Assembly (NCBI GenBank): GCA_017438265.1
Contig: JAFRVZ010000056.1
Location: 1-43,900 of the forward strand
Direction of reading: 5' to 3'
DNA: 43,900 nucleotides
DNA from: Bacteroidales bacterium
GTDB taxonomy: Bacteria > Bacteroidota > Bacteroidia > Bacteroidales > UBA932
Under the pieces are notes generated by a model that saw nothing but the letters and a program-made list of their open reading frames with translations, did no database searches and was not told where the DNA came from. The translations under genes and the position numbers were made by a program. Numbering within the stretch: position 1 is the stretch's first letter; each line of letters begins with the position of its first letter. Of the stretch, positions 15,111 to 25,500 are shown piece by piece.

Positions 15111-16670
15111 ATGAAACTCAAACGGATTTTCTGGGTGGGGCTGCTCGTGCCCGCCCTCGCCGGCGCCCAGCCGGCGGAAAGCGCCCTGCTGGCGCTGTCC
15201 GGGGCCTCCGCCCCGGAGGAACTCTCGGAAACGGAAATGGAACGCGCGGAGAGCCTCGGCGCCCGGCCGCTCCGCCTCAACACGGACCCGCGCAGCCGCC
15301 TGCTGGCGAGCGGGCTGCTGACGCCGTTCCAGGTCGCGTCACTGGAAGACTACCAGGCACGGCTCGGGGACGTGCGGTCCTGGGCGGAGCTGGCGCGCGT
15401 TGACGGCTTCACCCCGGAGGTCGTGGAGCGGATTCGTCCGTACGTGTCGCTGGACTCGCGGGCGGCGCCGGGGACCTCGTCGCGGACGCGGGAATGGAGC
15501 GCGGAAGCGCTGGTGCAGACCGCCGCCGGCGGAAAGACGGGGGCGAAGGTGCGCGCCGGGAGCGCCCGGGCCGCAGCGTCCCTGACCTGGCGCGACGGCC
15601 TCTCCGGGAACCTGACGCTCGAAGGGAAAGCCCGCCCCTGGCGCCTTGTCGTCGGGGATTATTACGCCCGTTTCGGGCAGGGACTGCTGCTCTGGAGCGG
15701 GTTCACGCTGTCCGGCTACGGGACGATCGAGGCGTTCGCCCGCCGGGGCGGCGGCATCGCCCCGACCTGGACTTTCCTGCCGGAGAGCGCGCGGCGCGGG
15801 GCGGCGCTGGACGCGACCTTCGGGCGATGGACGTTCAGCGCGCTCGGGGATCTGCGGGCGGGCGGCGCGGCGGCGCTGAATGTCTCCCGCCTGTCCCGCA
15901 GCGGCCAGGCGGGGCTCTCGCTGCTCCGCTCCGCGCAGGGCGGGCCGGCCGCGTCCGCCGACTTCCGCTTCTCCCGCCGCGGGACCGACTGGTTCGGGGA
16001 GACCTGCCTCGCGGCGGACGGCGGGCGCGCCGTCGCAGGCGCCATCCACCATTTCGACTACCAGGTCGAGCTGGCGGCGCGGGCGGCGGTGCAGCGGGAC
16101 CAGACCGGCGCGGCCCTGGGCTTCCGCCACAAAGCCCATTTCCTGAGCGCCGAATACGTCCGGAAGAAAGGCGTCACGACCGTGAAGCTGCGGACGCAGT
16201 CCGCCTTCGCTCCGGCGGAGGGCTGGAGCCTCGCGACGCGGGCCCAGCTGCGCTGGAAGCCGGCGGAGGCGGCGCCCTGGCGCGGCGAGGTCCGGGCGGA
16301 CCTCGTCCGGACCGCCGGCCCCTGGCAGGCCACGCTGCGCGCGGACGCCGTCCGCGGCCGGAAGACCGCGGGCCTCGCCTACGCCGAAGGCGGCTACAAG
16401 GAGGAGAAATACGCGTTCTACCTGCGCGGGACGCTGTTCCACGTCCGGGATTGGGACGACCGGATCTACTGCTACGAACGCGACGCGCCGGGCAACTTCA
16501 ACGTCCCGGCCTACTACGGCCGCGGCGCCGCGGTCGCCCTCACGGGCACCGTCCGGCGGGGCCGGTCGCGGCTCTGCCTGCGGGTCTCTGCCCTGCGGTC
16601 GGACCGGAAGGAGAAGTACGAGCTGAAACTACAGTACCGGTATGACTTTTTCCATCGCGATACCCCGTGA
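15111..16670 (+). CDS. Helix-hairpin-helix plus outer-membrane beta-barrel protein
   Basis: A 519-residue exported protein with a signal peptide ending about residue 20 (LAGA-QPA). Residues about 55-115 hold helix-hairpin-helix repeats of the ComEA type (LLASGLLTPFQVASLEDYQ, ARVDGFTPEVVERIRPYV). The rest alternates polar and hydrophobic residues with many short strands (YYARFGQGLLLWSGFTLSG) and ends in an aromatic-rich strand (LKLQYRYDFF), as expected of an outer-membrane barrel. Such HhH-barrel proteins occur widely in Bacteroidota and have no firm function; a link to DNA contact is only suggested by the HhH part. Its last 42 bases overlap the 3' end of murF on the other strand. Very GC-rich codons are used. 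Confidence 0.7.
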   Translation: MKLKRIFWVGLLVPALAGAQPAESALLALSGASAPEELSETEMERAESLGARPLRLNTDPRSRLLASGLLTPFQVASLEDYQARLGDVRSWAELARVDGFTPEVVERIRPYVSLDSRAAPGTSSRTREWSAEALVQTAAGGKTGAKVRAGSARAAASLTWRDGLSGNLTLEGKARPWRLVVGDYYARFGQGLLLWSGFTLSGYGTIEAFARRGGGIAPTWTFLPESARRGAALDATFGRWTFSALGDLRAGGAAALNVSRLSRSGQAGLSLLRSAQGGPAASADFRFSRRGTDWFGETCLAADGGRAVAGAIHHFDYQVELAARAAVQRDQTGAALGFRHKAHFLSAEYVRKKGVTTVKLRTQSAFAPAEGWSLATRAQLRWKPAEAAPWRGEVRADLVRTAGPWQATLRADAVRGRKTAGLAYAEGGYKEEKYAFYLRGTLFHVRDWDDRIYCYERDAPGNFNVPAYYGRGAAVALTGTVRRGRSRLCLRVSALRSDRKEKYELKLQYRYDFFHRDTP

Positions 16671-17915
16671 GCCCTTGACGAGGAGGGTCGCGCCGGAGAC
16701 CGGACGGGCCTTGAGCTCCTCCGCGAGGGCTTCGGAACTCGCGAAGGTCGGGAAACGCCCGTCCGCGACGGCGGCAAACTCGGCGCCGACGAGCCGTGCG
16801 TCCAGGCCCTCCGCCACGAGCATATCGACGATGCGGGCGTGCTCGGCGCGGGATTCCTCCCCGAGCTCCAGCATGTCACCGAGCAGCGCGATCTTCCCGG
16901 GCGCCTGGAGCTGCGCGAAGTTCCGCAGCGCGGCGGCCATGCTCGAAGGATTCGCGTTGTAGGCGTCCACGATCAGCGTGTTCCGCTCCGTGCGGACCCG
17001 CTGGGAGCGGTTGTTCGACGGGACATAGGCGGCGATCGCCGCGACCGCATCCGGCACCGGGACGCCGTAGTGGCGGGCAATGCAGAGCGCTGCCAGCACA
17101 TTGTCGGCGTTGTACGCCCCCACGAGGCTGGTCTGCAGCTTCAACCCCTCGTACTCCAGCGCGAGGAACGGATTCTCCGCATCCGCCGGCAGCAACTTGA
17201 CGCCGTCATATCCGACCCCGTACGGCACGATCGAAAGCCCGGCGCGCGCCGCGGCCATCTCCCGCAGGTCGGGGTTGTCCTCATTGAGGAACACGGTCCC
17301 CCCGTGCGCCGCCAGGTAGTCATACAGCTGACCCTTGGCGCGCTTGACGCCCTCGAAACTGCCGAAGCCCAGCAGGTGGGCCCGGCCGACGTTCGTAATG
17401 AGGCCGGCGTCCGGCTCGACGATACTGACGAGCTTCTCGATGTCGTCCGGATGGTTCGCACCCATCTCGATGACGGCGATCTCCGTCTCCGGGCGGATCT
17501 TCAGCAGGCTCAGCGGCACGCCGATGTCGTTGTTGAGGTTGCCCTCGGTCGCGCAGACCCGGAATCCGGCGGACAGGGCCGCGCGGATGAGTTCCTTGGT
17601 CGTCGTCTTGCCGTTCGTGCCGGTCAGGCCGATCACCGGGATCGAAAACTGGCGCCGGTGGTGGTTCGCCAGGGCCTTGAGCGCCTGGTAGGTGTCTTCC
17701 ACCTCGATGACGCGCGGATCCCCGCCGAGGCCGGCGTCGCGGGACGCGACCGCCCAGGCCGCCCCCGCTTCAAGCGCCTGCGGGACGAAGCGGTTGCCGT
17801 CGAAGTTCTCGCCCTTCAGGGCGACAAAAAGTTCCCCGCCCCGGACCGCACGGCTGTCCGTCGTGACGCGGCCGCCGCAGGCGAGGTATTTTTCATAGAT
17901 GAATGCGATATCCAT
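16629..17915 (-). CDS. murF: UDP-N-acetylmuramoyl-tripeptide--D-alanyl-D-alanine ligase
   Basis: The 428-residue cytoplasmic ligase adds D-Ala-D-Ala to the peptidoglycan precursor, using ATP. The N-terminal domain has TTDSRAVRGGELFVALKG, the UDP-binding part of MurF/MurE. The ATP loop GLTGTNGKTTT is at residues 96-106; NLNNDIGVPLSLL, IEMGANHPDDI and the C-terminal VDAYNANPSSMAAAL identify MurF rather than other Mur ligases. It is the last gene of tgt-lptG-dut-murF, 4 bases after dut. Finding murF away from a dcw cluster is not unusual in this phylum. Its 3' end overlaps the convergent barrel gene by 42 bases. Confidence 0.96.
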   Translation of the reverse strand: MDIAFIYEKYLACGGRVTTDSRAVRGGELFVALKGENFDGNRFVPQALEAGAAWAVASRDAGLGGDPRVIEVEDTYQALKALANHHRRQFSIPVIGLTGTNGKTTTKELIRAALSAGFRVCATEGNLNNDIGVPLSLLKIRPETEIAVIEMGANHPDDIEKLVSIVEPDAGLITNVGRAHLLGFGSFEGVKRAKGQLYDYLAAHGGTVFLNEDNPDLREMAAARAGLSIVPYGVGYDGVKLLPADAENPFLALEYEGLKLQTSLVGAYNADNVLAALCIARHYGVPVPDAVAAIAAYVPSNNRSQRVRTERNTLIVDAYNANPSSMAAALRNFAQLQAPGKIALLGDMLELGEESRAEHARIVDMLVAEGLDARLVGAEFAAVADGRFPTFASSEALAEELKARPVSGATLLVKGSRGIAMEKVIPVL

Positions 17916-17919
17916 AGGG

Positions 17920-18354
17920 TTACTGTTTTCCGGTGGAACCGAAGCCGCCGCTCCCCCGCTCCGTCTCGTCGAGGGCCTCGACCGGCTCGAACTGCGCGAC
18001 CTCGTGGCGGGCGAAGACCATCTGGGCGATGCGCTCGCCGGGCGCGATCTCGAAGGGTTCGGAGGAGAGGTTGACGAGGATCACGCGGATCTCGCCGCGG
18101 TAGTCGGCGTCGATCGTGCCGGGCGTGTTCAGGACCGTGACGCCGTGCTTGGCGGCGAGGCCGCTGCGCGGGCGCACCTGGCCTTCGAAGCCGGCCGGGA
18201 TGGCCATGTACAGGCCTGTCGGGACCATCGCGCGCTCGAGGGGGCGCAGGGTCAGCGGGGCCTCGATGTTCGCGCGCAGGTCCACGCCGGCGGAGAATTC
18301 GGTCGCGTAGGAAGGGACGTCCCAGCGGGAGCGGTTGACGATGCGGACTTTCAT
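17920..18354 (-). CDS. dut: dUTP diphosphatase
   Basis: A 144-residue trimeric dUTPase that converts dUTP to dUMP and keeps uracil out of DNA. The five family motifs are present in order: [38 protein letters not shown] and the glycine-rich C-terminal arm [11 protein letters not shown]. It stands between lptG-like (11 bases upstream) and murF (4 bases downstream) in one transcription unit. Confidence 0.97.
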   Translation of the reverse strand: MKVRIVNRSRWDVPSYATEFSAGVDLRANIEAPLTLRPLERAMVPTGLYMAIPAGFEGQVRPRSGLAAKHGVTVLNTPGTIDADYRGEIRVILVNLSSEPFEIAPGERIAQMVFARHEVAQFEPVEALDETERGSGGFGSTGKQ

Positions 18355-18365
18355 GGGAAAGGGGT

Positions 18366-19460
18366 TTATTTCGGTGCAAGTTTATACAGGACGGCCGTCA
18401 CGATGGTGAACAGCACGTTCGGAATCCAGAGCGCGACCGTCGCGGACAGGCTGCCCGTGTAGACGAACATCTGGCTGAATTTCATGAAAAGGATGTAGGA
18501 GAAGCTGAGGCCGATGCCGATGGCGATGTTCCATCCGATGCCGCCGCGCCGCTTGCGGGACGACAGGGACACGCCCATGATCGTCAGGATGAAGGCGGAG
18601 AACGGCAGCGAGAAGCGGTTGTTCTTCTCGATCTGGGCGTACATCACGTTCGAGTCGCCGCGCATCTTCTGGGTCGCGATCAGCTGGTTCAGGGCCCTGT
18701 GGGGCAGGGTTTCGACGGTCTTCGAGTTGCGGTAGAAGTCGGCGATGTCGAGGTCGATCACGGTGTCGCGGACCGGGCCGCTGCGGACACGGTCCTGCAT
18801 CCCGTCGATGTAGTCGCGGATGAAGTACTGGCGGAGGGTCCAGGCGCCGGAGGTGCTGTCCCAGATCGCGGACTCGCAGGTCAGCTTGCTCTTGAGCTTG
18901 TTGTTCTCGACGCTCTCCAGGGTCAGCCGGTAGGCCGTGTTGTTCCACTGGCTGAAGGACTCGACATAGACGAACTGGCCGGGGGCGATCTGGTAGTGGA
19001 CGTCCTTGACGTAGGCGCTGCGCGTCTTGACGTACTGGTTCTCGAACGCGACGCGGTCGCGGTTGGCACGCGGGATGATGAAGAGGTTCAGGCCGAGGGA
19101 CAGGGCCGCGATGACCGCCGCCCCCGCGAGGTACGGGACCATCATCCGGTGGTAGCTGACGCCCGAGGAGAGGATGGCGATGATCTCGGAATTCGCCGCC
19201 ATCTTCGAGGTGAAGAAAATCACCGTGAGGAACACGAACAGCGGGCTGAACATGTTCATGAAGTACGGGACGAAGTTGACGTAGTAGTCGAAGACGATGG
19301 CGCGCAGCGGGGCCTGGTTCGTCACGAACTGCTCGATCTTCTCGCTGATGTCGAAGATGATCACGATCCCGATGATGAGCAGGATGGCGATGATGAAGGT
19401 CAGGATGAACTTCTTGAATATGTACTTGTCTATTTTCTTGACTTCCATCGTATCCTGCAT
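18366..19460 (-). CDS. lptG: LptF/LptG (YjgP/YjgQ) family LPS export permease
   Basis: A 364-residue inner-membrane protein with the YjgP/YjgQ pattern: N-terminal helices after a short basic start ([20 protein letters not shown]), a large periplasmic domain (about residues 130-265) and three closing helices ([21 protein letters not shown]). These permeases join LptB in the ATP-driven machine that moves lipopolysaccharide to the outer membrane. LptF and LptG cannot be told apart with certainty here. The first ATG (19460) follows the tgt stop codon directly; ATG 19448 (MEVKK), preceded by AGGA, is an equally good start and would remove four residues. Confidence 0.88.
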   Translation of the reverse strand: MQDTMEVKKIDKYIFKKFILTFIIAILLIIGIVIIFDISEKIEQFVTNQAPLRAIVFDYYVNFVPYFMNMFSPLFVFLTVIFFTSKMAANSEIIAILSSGVSYHRMMVPYLAGAAVIAALSLGLNLFIIPRANRDRVAFENQYVKTRSAYVKDVHYQIAPGQFVYVESFSQWNNTAYRLTLESVENNKLKSKLTCESAIWDSTSGAWTLRQYFIRDYIDGMQDRVRSGPVRDTVIDLDIADFYRNSKTVETLPHRALNQLIATQKMRGDSNVMYAQIEKNNRFSLPFSAFILTIMGVSLSSRKRRGGIGWNIAIGIGLSFSYILFMKFSQMFVYTGSLSATVALWIPNVLFTIVTAVLYKLAPK

Positions 19461-20591
19461 TTAAAGCCGCCGGGAGACCCGTTTTACCGCATCTTCCTTC
19501 CAGGCGGCGAAGTCGCCGGCCGCGATGTGGGCGCGGCTCTGCCGCACGAGGTCGAGGTAGAAGGCGAGGTTGTGCTCGCTCGCGATCATCGCGGCGAACA
19601 TCTCCCCGGCGACGAAAAGGTGCCTGAGGTAAGCCTTGGTATAGGTATGGTCAACAAAAGAGGTGCCGTCCGGGTCGAGTTCCGAGAAATCGTCCGCCCA
19701 GCGGGCGTTGCGCATGTTCATCACGCCGTTCCAGGTAAAGAGCATCCCGTTGCGGCCGTTGCGGGTCGGCATCACGCAGTCGAACATGTCCACGCCGCGC
19801 GCAATGCCCTCCAGCAGGTTTGCCGGCGTTCCGACGCCCATCAGGTAGCGCGGCCGGCCGGCGGGCAGCAGCGGGCAGACCAGCTCGAGCATCTCGTACA
19901 TCTTCTCCGTCGGCTCGCCGACGGCCAGGCCGCCGATCGCGTAGCCCTCCGCATCGAGGGAGACCGCGTGCTCCGCCGCCTGCCGGCGCAGGTCGGGATA
20001 GACGCAGCCCTGCAGGATCGGGAAGAAAGTCTGGTCGTAGCCGTAGAGCGGTTCCGTCTCGCGGAAACGCCGGGCGAAGCGTTCCAGCCAGCCCTGCGTC
20101 AGGCGCAGGGACTTCTCGGCGTACTTGTAGTCCGCGTCGCCGGGGCAGCACTCGTCGAGGGCCATCATGATGTCGGCGCCGATGATGCGCTGGGTGTCGA
20201 CGTTGTTCTCCGGGGTGAAGCAGTGCTTCGAGCCGTCGATGTGGCTGCGGAAGGTGCAGCCTTCCGGGGTGATTTTCCGGATCGGGGCGAGGGAGAAGAC
20301 CTGGAAGCCGCCGCTGTCCGTCAGGATCGGGCGGTCCCAGGACTCGAAGCGGTGGAGGCCGCCGGCCTGCCGCAGCAGGTCCAGCCCCGGCCGCAGATAG
20401 AGGTGGTACGTGTTTCCGAGGATGATTTCCGCCCGGACGTCCTCCTTCAGGTCCCTGTGGTAGACGCCCTTGACGGAGCCGACCGTCCCCACCGGCATGA
20501 AAACCGGGGTCCGGATCTCGCCGTGGGCCGTGGAAATGACTCCTGCACGGGCGGCGGAACCGGGATCGGTAGCGGTAAGGGCGAATTTCAT
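19461..20591 (-). CDS. tgt: Queuine tRNA-ribosyltransferase lacking zinc-binding cysteines
   Basis: The 376-residue enzyme exchanges guanine for a queuosine precursor at position 34 of GUN-anticodon tRNAs. Seen motifs are LTDSGGFQVFSL (base-binding Asp), ALDECCPG, GGLAVGEP and the nucleophile region VDMFDCVMPTRNGRNG. The family's zinc site CxCxxC in the segment before the YLxHL helix is replaced by LDPDGTSFVDHTYTKAYLRHL-like sequence with no cysteine, though the later His in EHNL remains. Catalytic residues are intact, so an active but zinc-free form is likely. It heads tgt-lptG-dut-murF and has an exact -7 box. Confidence 0.93.
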   Translation of the reverse strand: MKFALTATDPGSAARAGVISTAHGEIRTPVFMPVGTVGSVKGVYHRDLKEDVRAEIILGNTYHLYLRPGLDLLRQAGGLHRFESWDRPILTDSGGFQVFSLAPIRKITPEGCTFRSHIDGSKHCFTPENNVDTQRIIGADIMMALDECCPGDADYKYAEKSLRLTQGWLERFARRFRETEPLYGYDQTFFPILQGCVYPDLRRQAAEHAVSLDAEGYAIGGLAVGEPTEKMYEMLELVCPLLPAGRPRYLMGVGTPANLLEGIARGVDMFDCVMPTRNGRNGMLFTWNGVMNMRNARWADDFSELDPDGTSFVDHTYTKAYLRHLFVAGEMFAAMIASEHNLAFYLDLVRQSRAHIAAGDFAAWKEDAVKRVSRRL

Positions 20592-20612
20592 CGGTTACGG
20601 AATTATTGGCTT

Positions 20613-20650
20613 CAAAGATAGTGAAATCCGGGGAAAATCGCTTATTTTTG
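20613..20650. promoter_or_regulatory. Divergent promoter pair, tgt and MFS transporter
   Basis: The minus strand has TATCTTTG (20620-20613), 22 bases before the tgt ATG; the plus strand has TATTTTTG (20643-20650), 22 bases before ATG 20672. Both match TAnnTTTG exactly. The -33 elements are not clear on either side. Confidence 0.6.
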
Positions 20651-20671
20651 TCTCGGCTAAAACACGACCCT

Positions 20672-21952
20672 ATGAAGAATTCCCAACTCCGCCTCCGGCT
20701 GATCCTCCTCAATTTCCTCGAATTCGCCGTCTGGGGCGCCTATCTGACTTCCCTCGGCAGATACCTGGGCAACATCGGCCTCGGCAGCCAGATCAAGTGG
20801 TTCTTTGCGATGCAGGGCATCGTCTCGATCTTCATGCCGACCCTGATGGGCATCCTGGCGGACCGGCGCATCGAGGCGCAGAAGGTCCTCGCGCTCTGCC
20901 ACGCCTGCGCGGGCCTGTTCATGATCGGCGCCGGTGCCTACTGCAACGCCAACGCGGCGGGAATCGCCTTCGGGCCGCTGTTTACCCTCTACAGCCTCAG
21001 CATCGCCTTCTTCATGCCGACCATCGCCCTGAGCAACTCGGTCGCCTACAACGCCCTCGGGCGCGAAGGCCTCGACCCGGTCACGGAATTCCCCTCGATC
21101 CGTGTCTGGGGCACCGTCGGCTTCATCTGCAGCATGCTGCTGACGAACTTCCTCTCCTTCGGCGGCGTCCGGATGCAGGACTCCTATACCCAGCTCCTCG
21201 CGTCCGGCATCCTCTCCCTCGTGATGGCGGCCTATTCCCTGTCGATGCCGGCCTGCCCGGTCCGCAAGGAAGGCAAGGCCGCGTCCCTTGTCGAAGCCCT
21301 CGGCCTGAAGGCCTTCACCCTCTTCAAGAACGGCCAGTTCGCGATCTTCTTCATCTTCTCGATGCTCCTGGGCTCCGCCCTCCAGATCACGAACGGCTAC
21401 GCCAACACCTTCCTGGGCTCCTTCGGTGAGAATCCCGCCTTCGCCGACACCTTCGCCGTCAAGAACTCCAACGCCCTGCTGGCGATCTCCCAGGCCTCCG
21501 AGACCCTCTGCATCCTGCTGATCCCCTTCTTCATGAAGCGCTTCGGCATCAAGAAAGTGATGCTGATCGCGATGTTCGCCTGGGTCCTCCGCTTCGGCTT
21601 CTTCGGTCTCGGCGCCCCCGACATGCCCGGCGTGCTGCTCTTCATCCTGAGCTGCATCGTCTACGGCGTCGCCTTCGACTTCTTCAACATCTCCGGTTCC
21701 CTGTACGTCGACCAGAACGTCGGTCCCGACATCCGCTCCAGCGCGCAGGGCCTCTTCATGCTGATGACCAACGGCCTCGGCGCTTCGATCGGCACGCTCG
21801 CGGCCGGCGAGGTCGTGGACGCCGTCGTCTTCAACGCCGCGTCCCCGAGCTGGGCGAAGGCCTGGTACATCTTCGCCGCCTACGCGCTCGTGGTCGCCGT
21901 CCTCTTCATGATCCTGTTCAAGGACCCGCAGAAGCGGAAAGCGAATGCCTAG
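20672..21952 (+). CDS. MFS transporter, nucleoside:proton symporter type
   Basis: A 426-residue, twelve-helix transporter. The start MKNSQLRLRLILLNFLEFAV, with WGAYLTSLGRYL just after, closely follows the opening of the NupG/Nuc_H_symport family (LKLQLKILSFLQFCLWGSWL in type). PTLMGILADRRIEAQKVL is the loop 2-3 signature. Nucleoside import is the family role; some relatives carry other sugars, so substrate remains inferred. I rejected an upstream start that would add 22 residues, because it lies before the -7 box at 20643-20650. Its last 8 bases overlap the start of cutC. Confidence 0.85.
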   Translation: MKNSQLRLRLILLNFLEFAVWGAYLTSLGRYLGNIGLGSQIKWFFAMQGIVSIFMPTLMGILADRRIEAQKVLALCHACAGLFMIGAGAYCNANAAGIAFGPLFTLYSLSIAFFMPTIALSNSVAYNALGREGLDPVTEFPSIRVWGTVGFICSMLLTNFLSFGGVRMQDSYTQLLASGILSLVMAAYSLSMPACPVRKEGKAASLVEALGLKAFTLFKNGQFAIFFIFSMLLGSALQITNGYANTFLGSFGENPAFADTFAVKNSNALLAISQASETLCILLIPFFMKRFGIKKVMLIAMFAWVLRFGFFGLGAPDMPGVLLFILSCIVYGVAFDFFNISGSLYVDQNVGPDIRSSAQGLFMLMTNGLGASIGTLAAGEVVDAVVFNAASPSWAKAWYIFAAYALVVAVLFMILFKDPQKRKANA

Positions 21953-22589
21953 GTTCCTCGAAGCCTGCTGCACATCCCCGGAGGCCGCGCTCGCCGCACA
22001 GGCGGGCGGCGCCTCCCGCATCGAACTCTGCCGCGACCTCCCCTGCGGCGGCCTGACGCCCGCGGAAGCGGACATCCGCGCGGCCGTGGAGCGCTGCCGC
22101 ATCCCGGTCAACATCCTCGTCCGTCCGCGCCCGGGCGACTTTACCTACAGCGCGGCCGAAATTGCGGGAATGGTCCGTTCCATCGGCGTCTGCAAGGAGG
22201 CGGGCGCGAACGGCGTCGTGGTCGGCGCCCTCGACCGGCACGGCCGGGTCGACGGCGCGGCGATGCGGACGCTGATCGCCGCCGCACGGCCGCTGAGCGT
22301 GACCTTCCACCGCGCCTTCGACGTCTGCGCCGACCCGGCGGAGGCCCTCGAGGAACTCATCGCCCTCGGCTGCGACCGGCTGCTGACCTCCGGCCACGAA
22401 GCCGACGCCTACGCGGGACGCTTCCGCCTCGCGGAAATCGTCCGGCAGGCCGCCGGCCGGATCGTCATCCTGGCCGGCTGCGGTATCCGGGAATGGAATA
22501 TCGATGCAATCGCGGCGGCGTGCGGCGCGCCGGAGTATCACAGTTCGTCGATGACCCTCTTCAAGTCCTCCCCGAGCGAGGTATTGTAA
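21945..22589 (+). CDS. cutC: CutC-family protein, shortened at the C terminus
   Basis: The 214-residue TIM-barrel protein has the CutC line LEACCTSPEAALAAQAGGAS, RIELCRDLPCGGLTPA, PVNILVRPRPGDF and VTFHRAFDV. The family was linked to copper handling in E. coli, but its biochemical role is uncertain. Members are usually about 240-250 residues; this one ends soon after EYHSSS, where relatives continue with about 30-40 more residues. That point coincides with the 3' end of the convergent GH29-transglutaminase gene (52-base overlap), so the end has probably been lost or replaced. Its ATG overlaps the stop of the MFS gene, so translation is likely coupled. Confidence 0.85.
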   Translation: MPRFLEACCTSPEAALAAQAGGASRIELCRDLPCGGLTPAEADIRAAVERCRIPVNILVRPRPGDFTYSAAEIAGMVRSIGVCKEAGANGVVVGALDRHGRVDGAAMRTLIAAARPLSVTFHRAFDVCADPAEALEELIALGCDRLLTSGHEADAYAGRFRLAEIVRQAAGRIVILAGCGIREWNIDAIAAACGAPEYHSSSMTLFKSSPSEVL

Positions 22590-25500
22590 CCCTGGCTGAA
22601 ATAGACGATGCGCCCGAAACTGTCGCAGAGCGCGACGACGGGCAGCGTCGCGGCGTCGCTGTGACAGCCTTCCGCCAGCATCTTTGCAATCTTTCCGTCC
22701 GTATCCGTCCCGAAAATGGCGTTCTGCAGGCCCTTCGGACGGGCGTTTCCGGTAATGACGACCGGCCGGCCCCAGGCGTTCAGGTAATCCCGGACGGCCT
22801 CCAGCTGCCGGACGGCGTGGGACGTCGGCTCATCCTTTCCGCCCAGCGCGGCGACGAGGAAATAGCCCCGTCCCGTGCGCGAGAGGAGCGAGACCTCGGC
22901 GGTCTCTTTCTCCGGCAGGAAACGCTGCTCCGCGTCCATCGCGCCAATGACGGAGACGCCGCCGTGCGCCGTGCGCATCACGAGTTCGACCTCCGTCTCC
23001 TTTCCCGCTTCGACCGGGAAGAATTCCAGATGGGACAGGACGCTGCCGTTCGCCATCCGGGTCCCGGAGGTCAGCAGGTAATACCCTTCCTCCGCCTGCA
23101 GCGGGAAAAGCCGGCTGACGGTCCCCGAATAAGAGAGCAGACGGGCCGTCCCGTCCTCCACGCGGGAGAGCGTAAAATGACGTTCCGTCTCCGGATCGTC
23201 GAGGTACCGCACCGGCGTATAACGCACGCGGAGCGTGCCCTGCGGCAGGATGCGCTCGCCCGGCTCGCCGAAATACTCGTTGACCCAGACGCCGTTCTCG
23301 CGGTACTGCGTCCGGCCCGTGACCGGATCGATCCGCGCCTCGAACCCGAAGGTCCGGCAGAGCGCGACGAAGAAGATGCCGCGGGAGAGCCGGTCGGCCG
23401 CGCGGCCGGCCCAGACGGCCGCCGGCGGAATCCGCAGCTGCTGGGGATTGCCGGTCTCGTCCAGCCGGATGTGCTCCGTGACCCAGGCGGCAGCCTCCGC
23501 GGGGCTGCGCAGCCGCAGGCCGCGCCCGATCACCCCGAAATACGGCAGGAGCGCCTCGTTCTCGATCCGCGGCCCGTCGACGTACGGGCGGAATTCCGCC
23601 CCGCAGTGGGCCAGGGCGTCCTCCAGGACCGCCAAGGTCACATCCCCGCGGTCTTTTTCGGAGAGGGAGTTCAGGATCGCCCGGATCTTCGGCTCGGCGC
23701 CGGGATGGGCCCGGCGGATCTGCGCGACGGCCGGGTTCCCCCGGTCGCGGGACTCCCGGAGCGCATCCTCGGCCGCGAGGCGCCGGTCGTTCTCCGCAAT
23801 CTGCGCCGCGGTCGCCGCGGCCGGGAGCGGACGCTCCGCCGGCGGGACGATGTCGAAGTCCAGCGCAAAGCGCTCCCCGAAGCGGCGGTCCAGCACGAGC
23901 GTCACGGTCCCCTCCCCGGTCTTCGCGACGCCGAAGCGGTCGCCCTTGGAAGCCCAGGCGAGCAGGTCGCCGCAGCCGGTCCGCAGCGATGCCTCGCCGC
24001 CGCGGTCGCTCTTCACCCGCGAAACGGTATAGAACTCCGCATAGTTGTAGATCTTGAATTCGACGTCCGCGCCTTCGACCGGGCGGCCGTCGGTATCGAC
24101 GACCCGGACCCGGGACTCCCGGACCGGGACATAGTTGTCCGTCACGTTGATTTCCGTATAGGCGGCGGTCCGGCTGATGACCTCCTCCGGCCCGTCGTAA
24201 TCGCCGAAGGCCTTCGTGTGGAGCAGCAGCGCCCGGGAGACCGGGGCGTTAAACCAGGCCATGTCGAGGACCGGCGCCGGCTCGCACGCACCCATGAAAT
24301 GCCATTTCCCGTCCACGTAAGCCTCAACCCAGGCGTGGTTGTCGTCCGTGTGGGCCCAGCGCGGGGTATAGACCTGGCGCGCCGGGATGCCTGCGGCGCG
24401 CAGCGCGGCGACGGTCAGCACGGACTCCTCGCCGCAGCGGCCGAGGCCGCGCGCCATCGTCGCCGTCGGCGCCGAGGTCCGCGCGTCAGACGGCTGGTAC
24501 GTCGCCTGCTCGTGGCACCAGTGGTTGATTTCGAGGGCCGCCTCGGCGAGGCTCATCCCCCGGACCCGCGCACAGAGGGTATCCGCGTACAGCGTCCGGA
24601 AATCGTCGAGGTCCTCGTTGTTGACGCGCAGCGGCAGCACGAAATGGCGGAACTCCCGCTCCGGGATGTCCCAGCCCATCCGGTCGCGCACCTCGAGCGT
24701 CTTCCGGACATTCTCCGCCCAGTATTCCGGCGCATAGGTCTCCCGGTCCGCCAGCGACATGTTCTCGTACAGGAACTGGAAGGACTGCGCCTCGCGGGAA
24801 AGCTTCAGCCCCGCCGCCGGCACGAGCAGCCGGACGGCCACCAGCTCGTCCACATTCCCGTCGCACGGCACTTCGAGCAGGATCCCGTCGCCGACCGGCG
24901 TGAACGCGACCGGCGCGCCGCTCGGCAGGTGCGCGGCGGACTCGACGACCGTCTCGCTGACCGGCAGGAAGACGCGGTTCTCCTGCTTCAGGACATGGAC
25001 ATAGAGGGTATTCCCCCGCTGGGTCGTGACGCCCCAGTCAGCCGCCGGGACCGCGCCGGCCTGCGTCCCGTAGATGGACTCGCCGTAGCGGCGCATCCAC
25101 GCGCCCATCGCCTTGAAGCGCTCCAGCGCCTCGTCGGGGATCGTGCCGTCCGGGCGCGGGCCGATGTTCAGCAGCAGGTTCGCCCCCTTCGCGGCCGTAC
25201 GGACCAGGTAGCGGATCAGTTCGTCCGCGGACTTGTAATTCCGGTCAAGGATGTTGTAACCCCAGCTGCCGTTCATCGTCTGGCAGGTCTCGAGCGGCAG
25301 GCGCGAGATCTCCTGGCCGGACATCCCGTATTCGTTGTAGCCGGGGATGTCCCGTTCGAAAATCTGGATATCCTCGCCGGGGAACGGGAGCAGGTGGTGG
25401 TTGTTGCCGACGAGGCAGCCGGGCTGGAGGCGGTGGATCAGGGCGTACTGCTCATAAAGGTTCCAGCGCTCCGGCATCGCCTCCCGGTCGTGCGGCCAGT

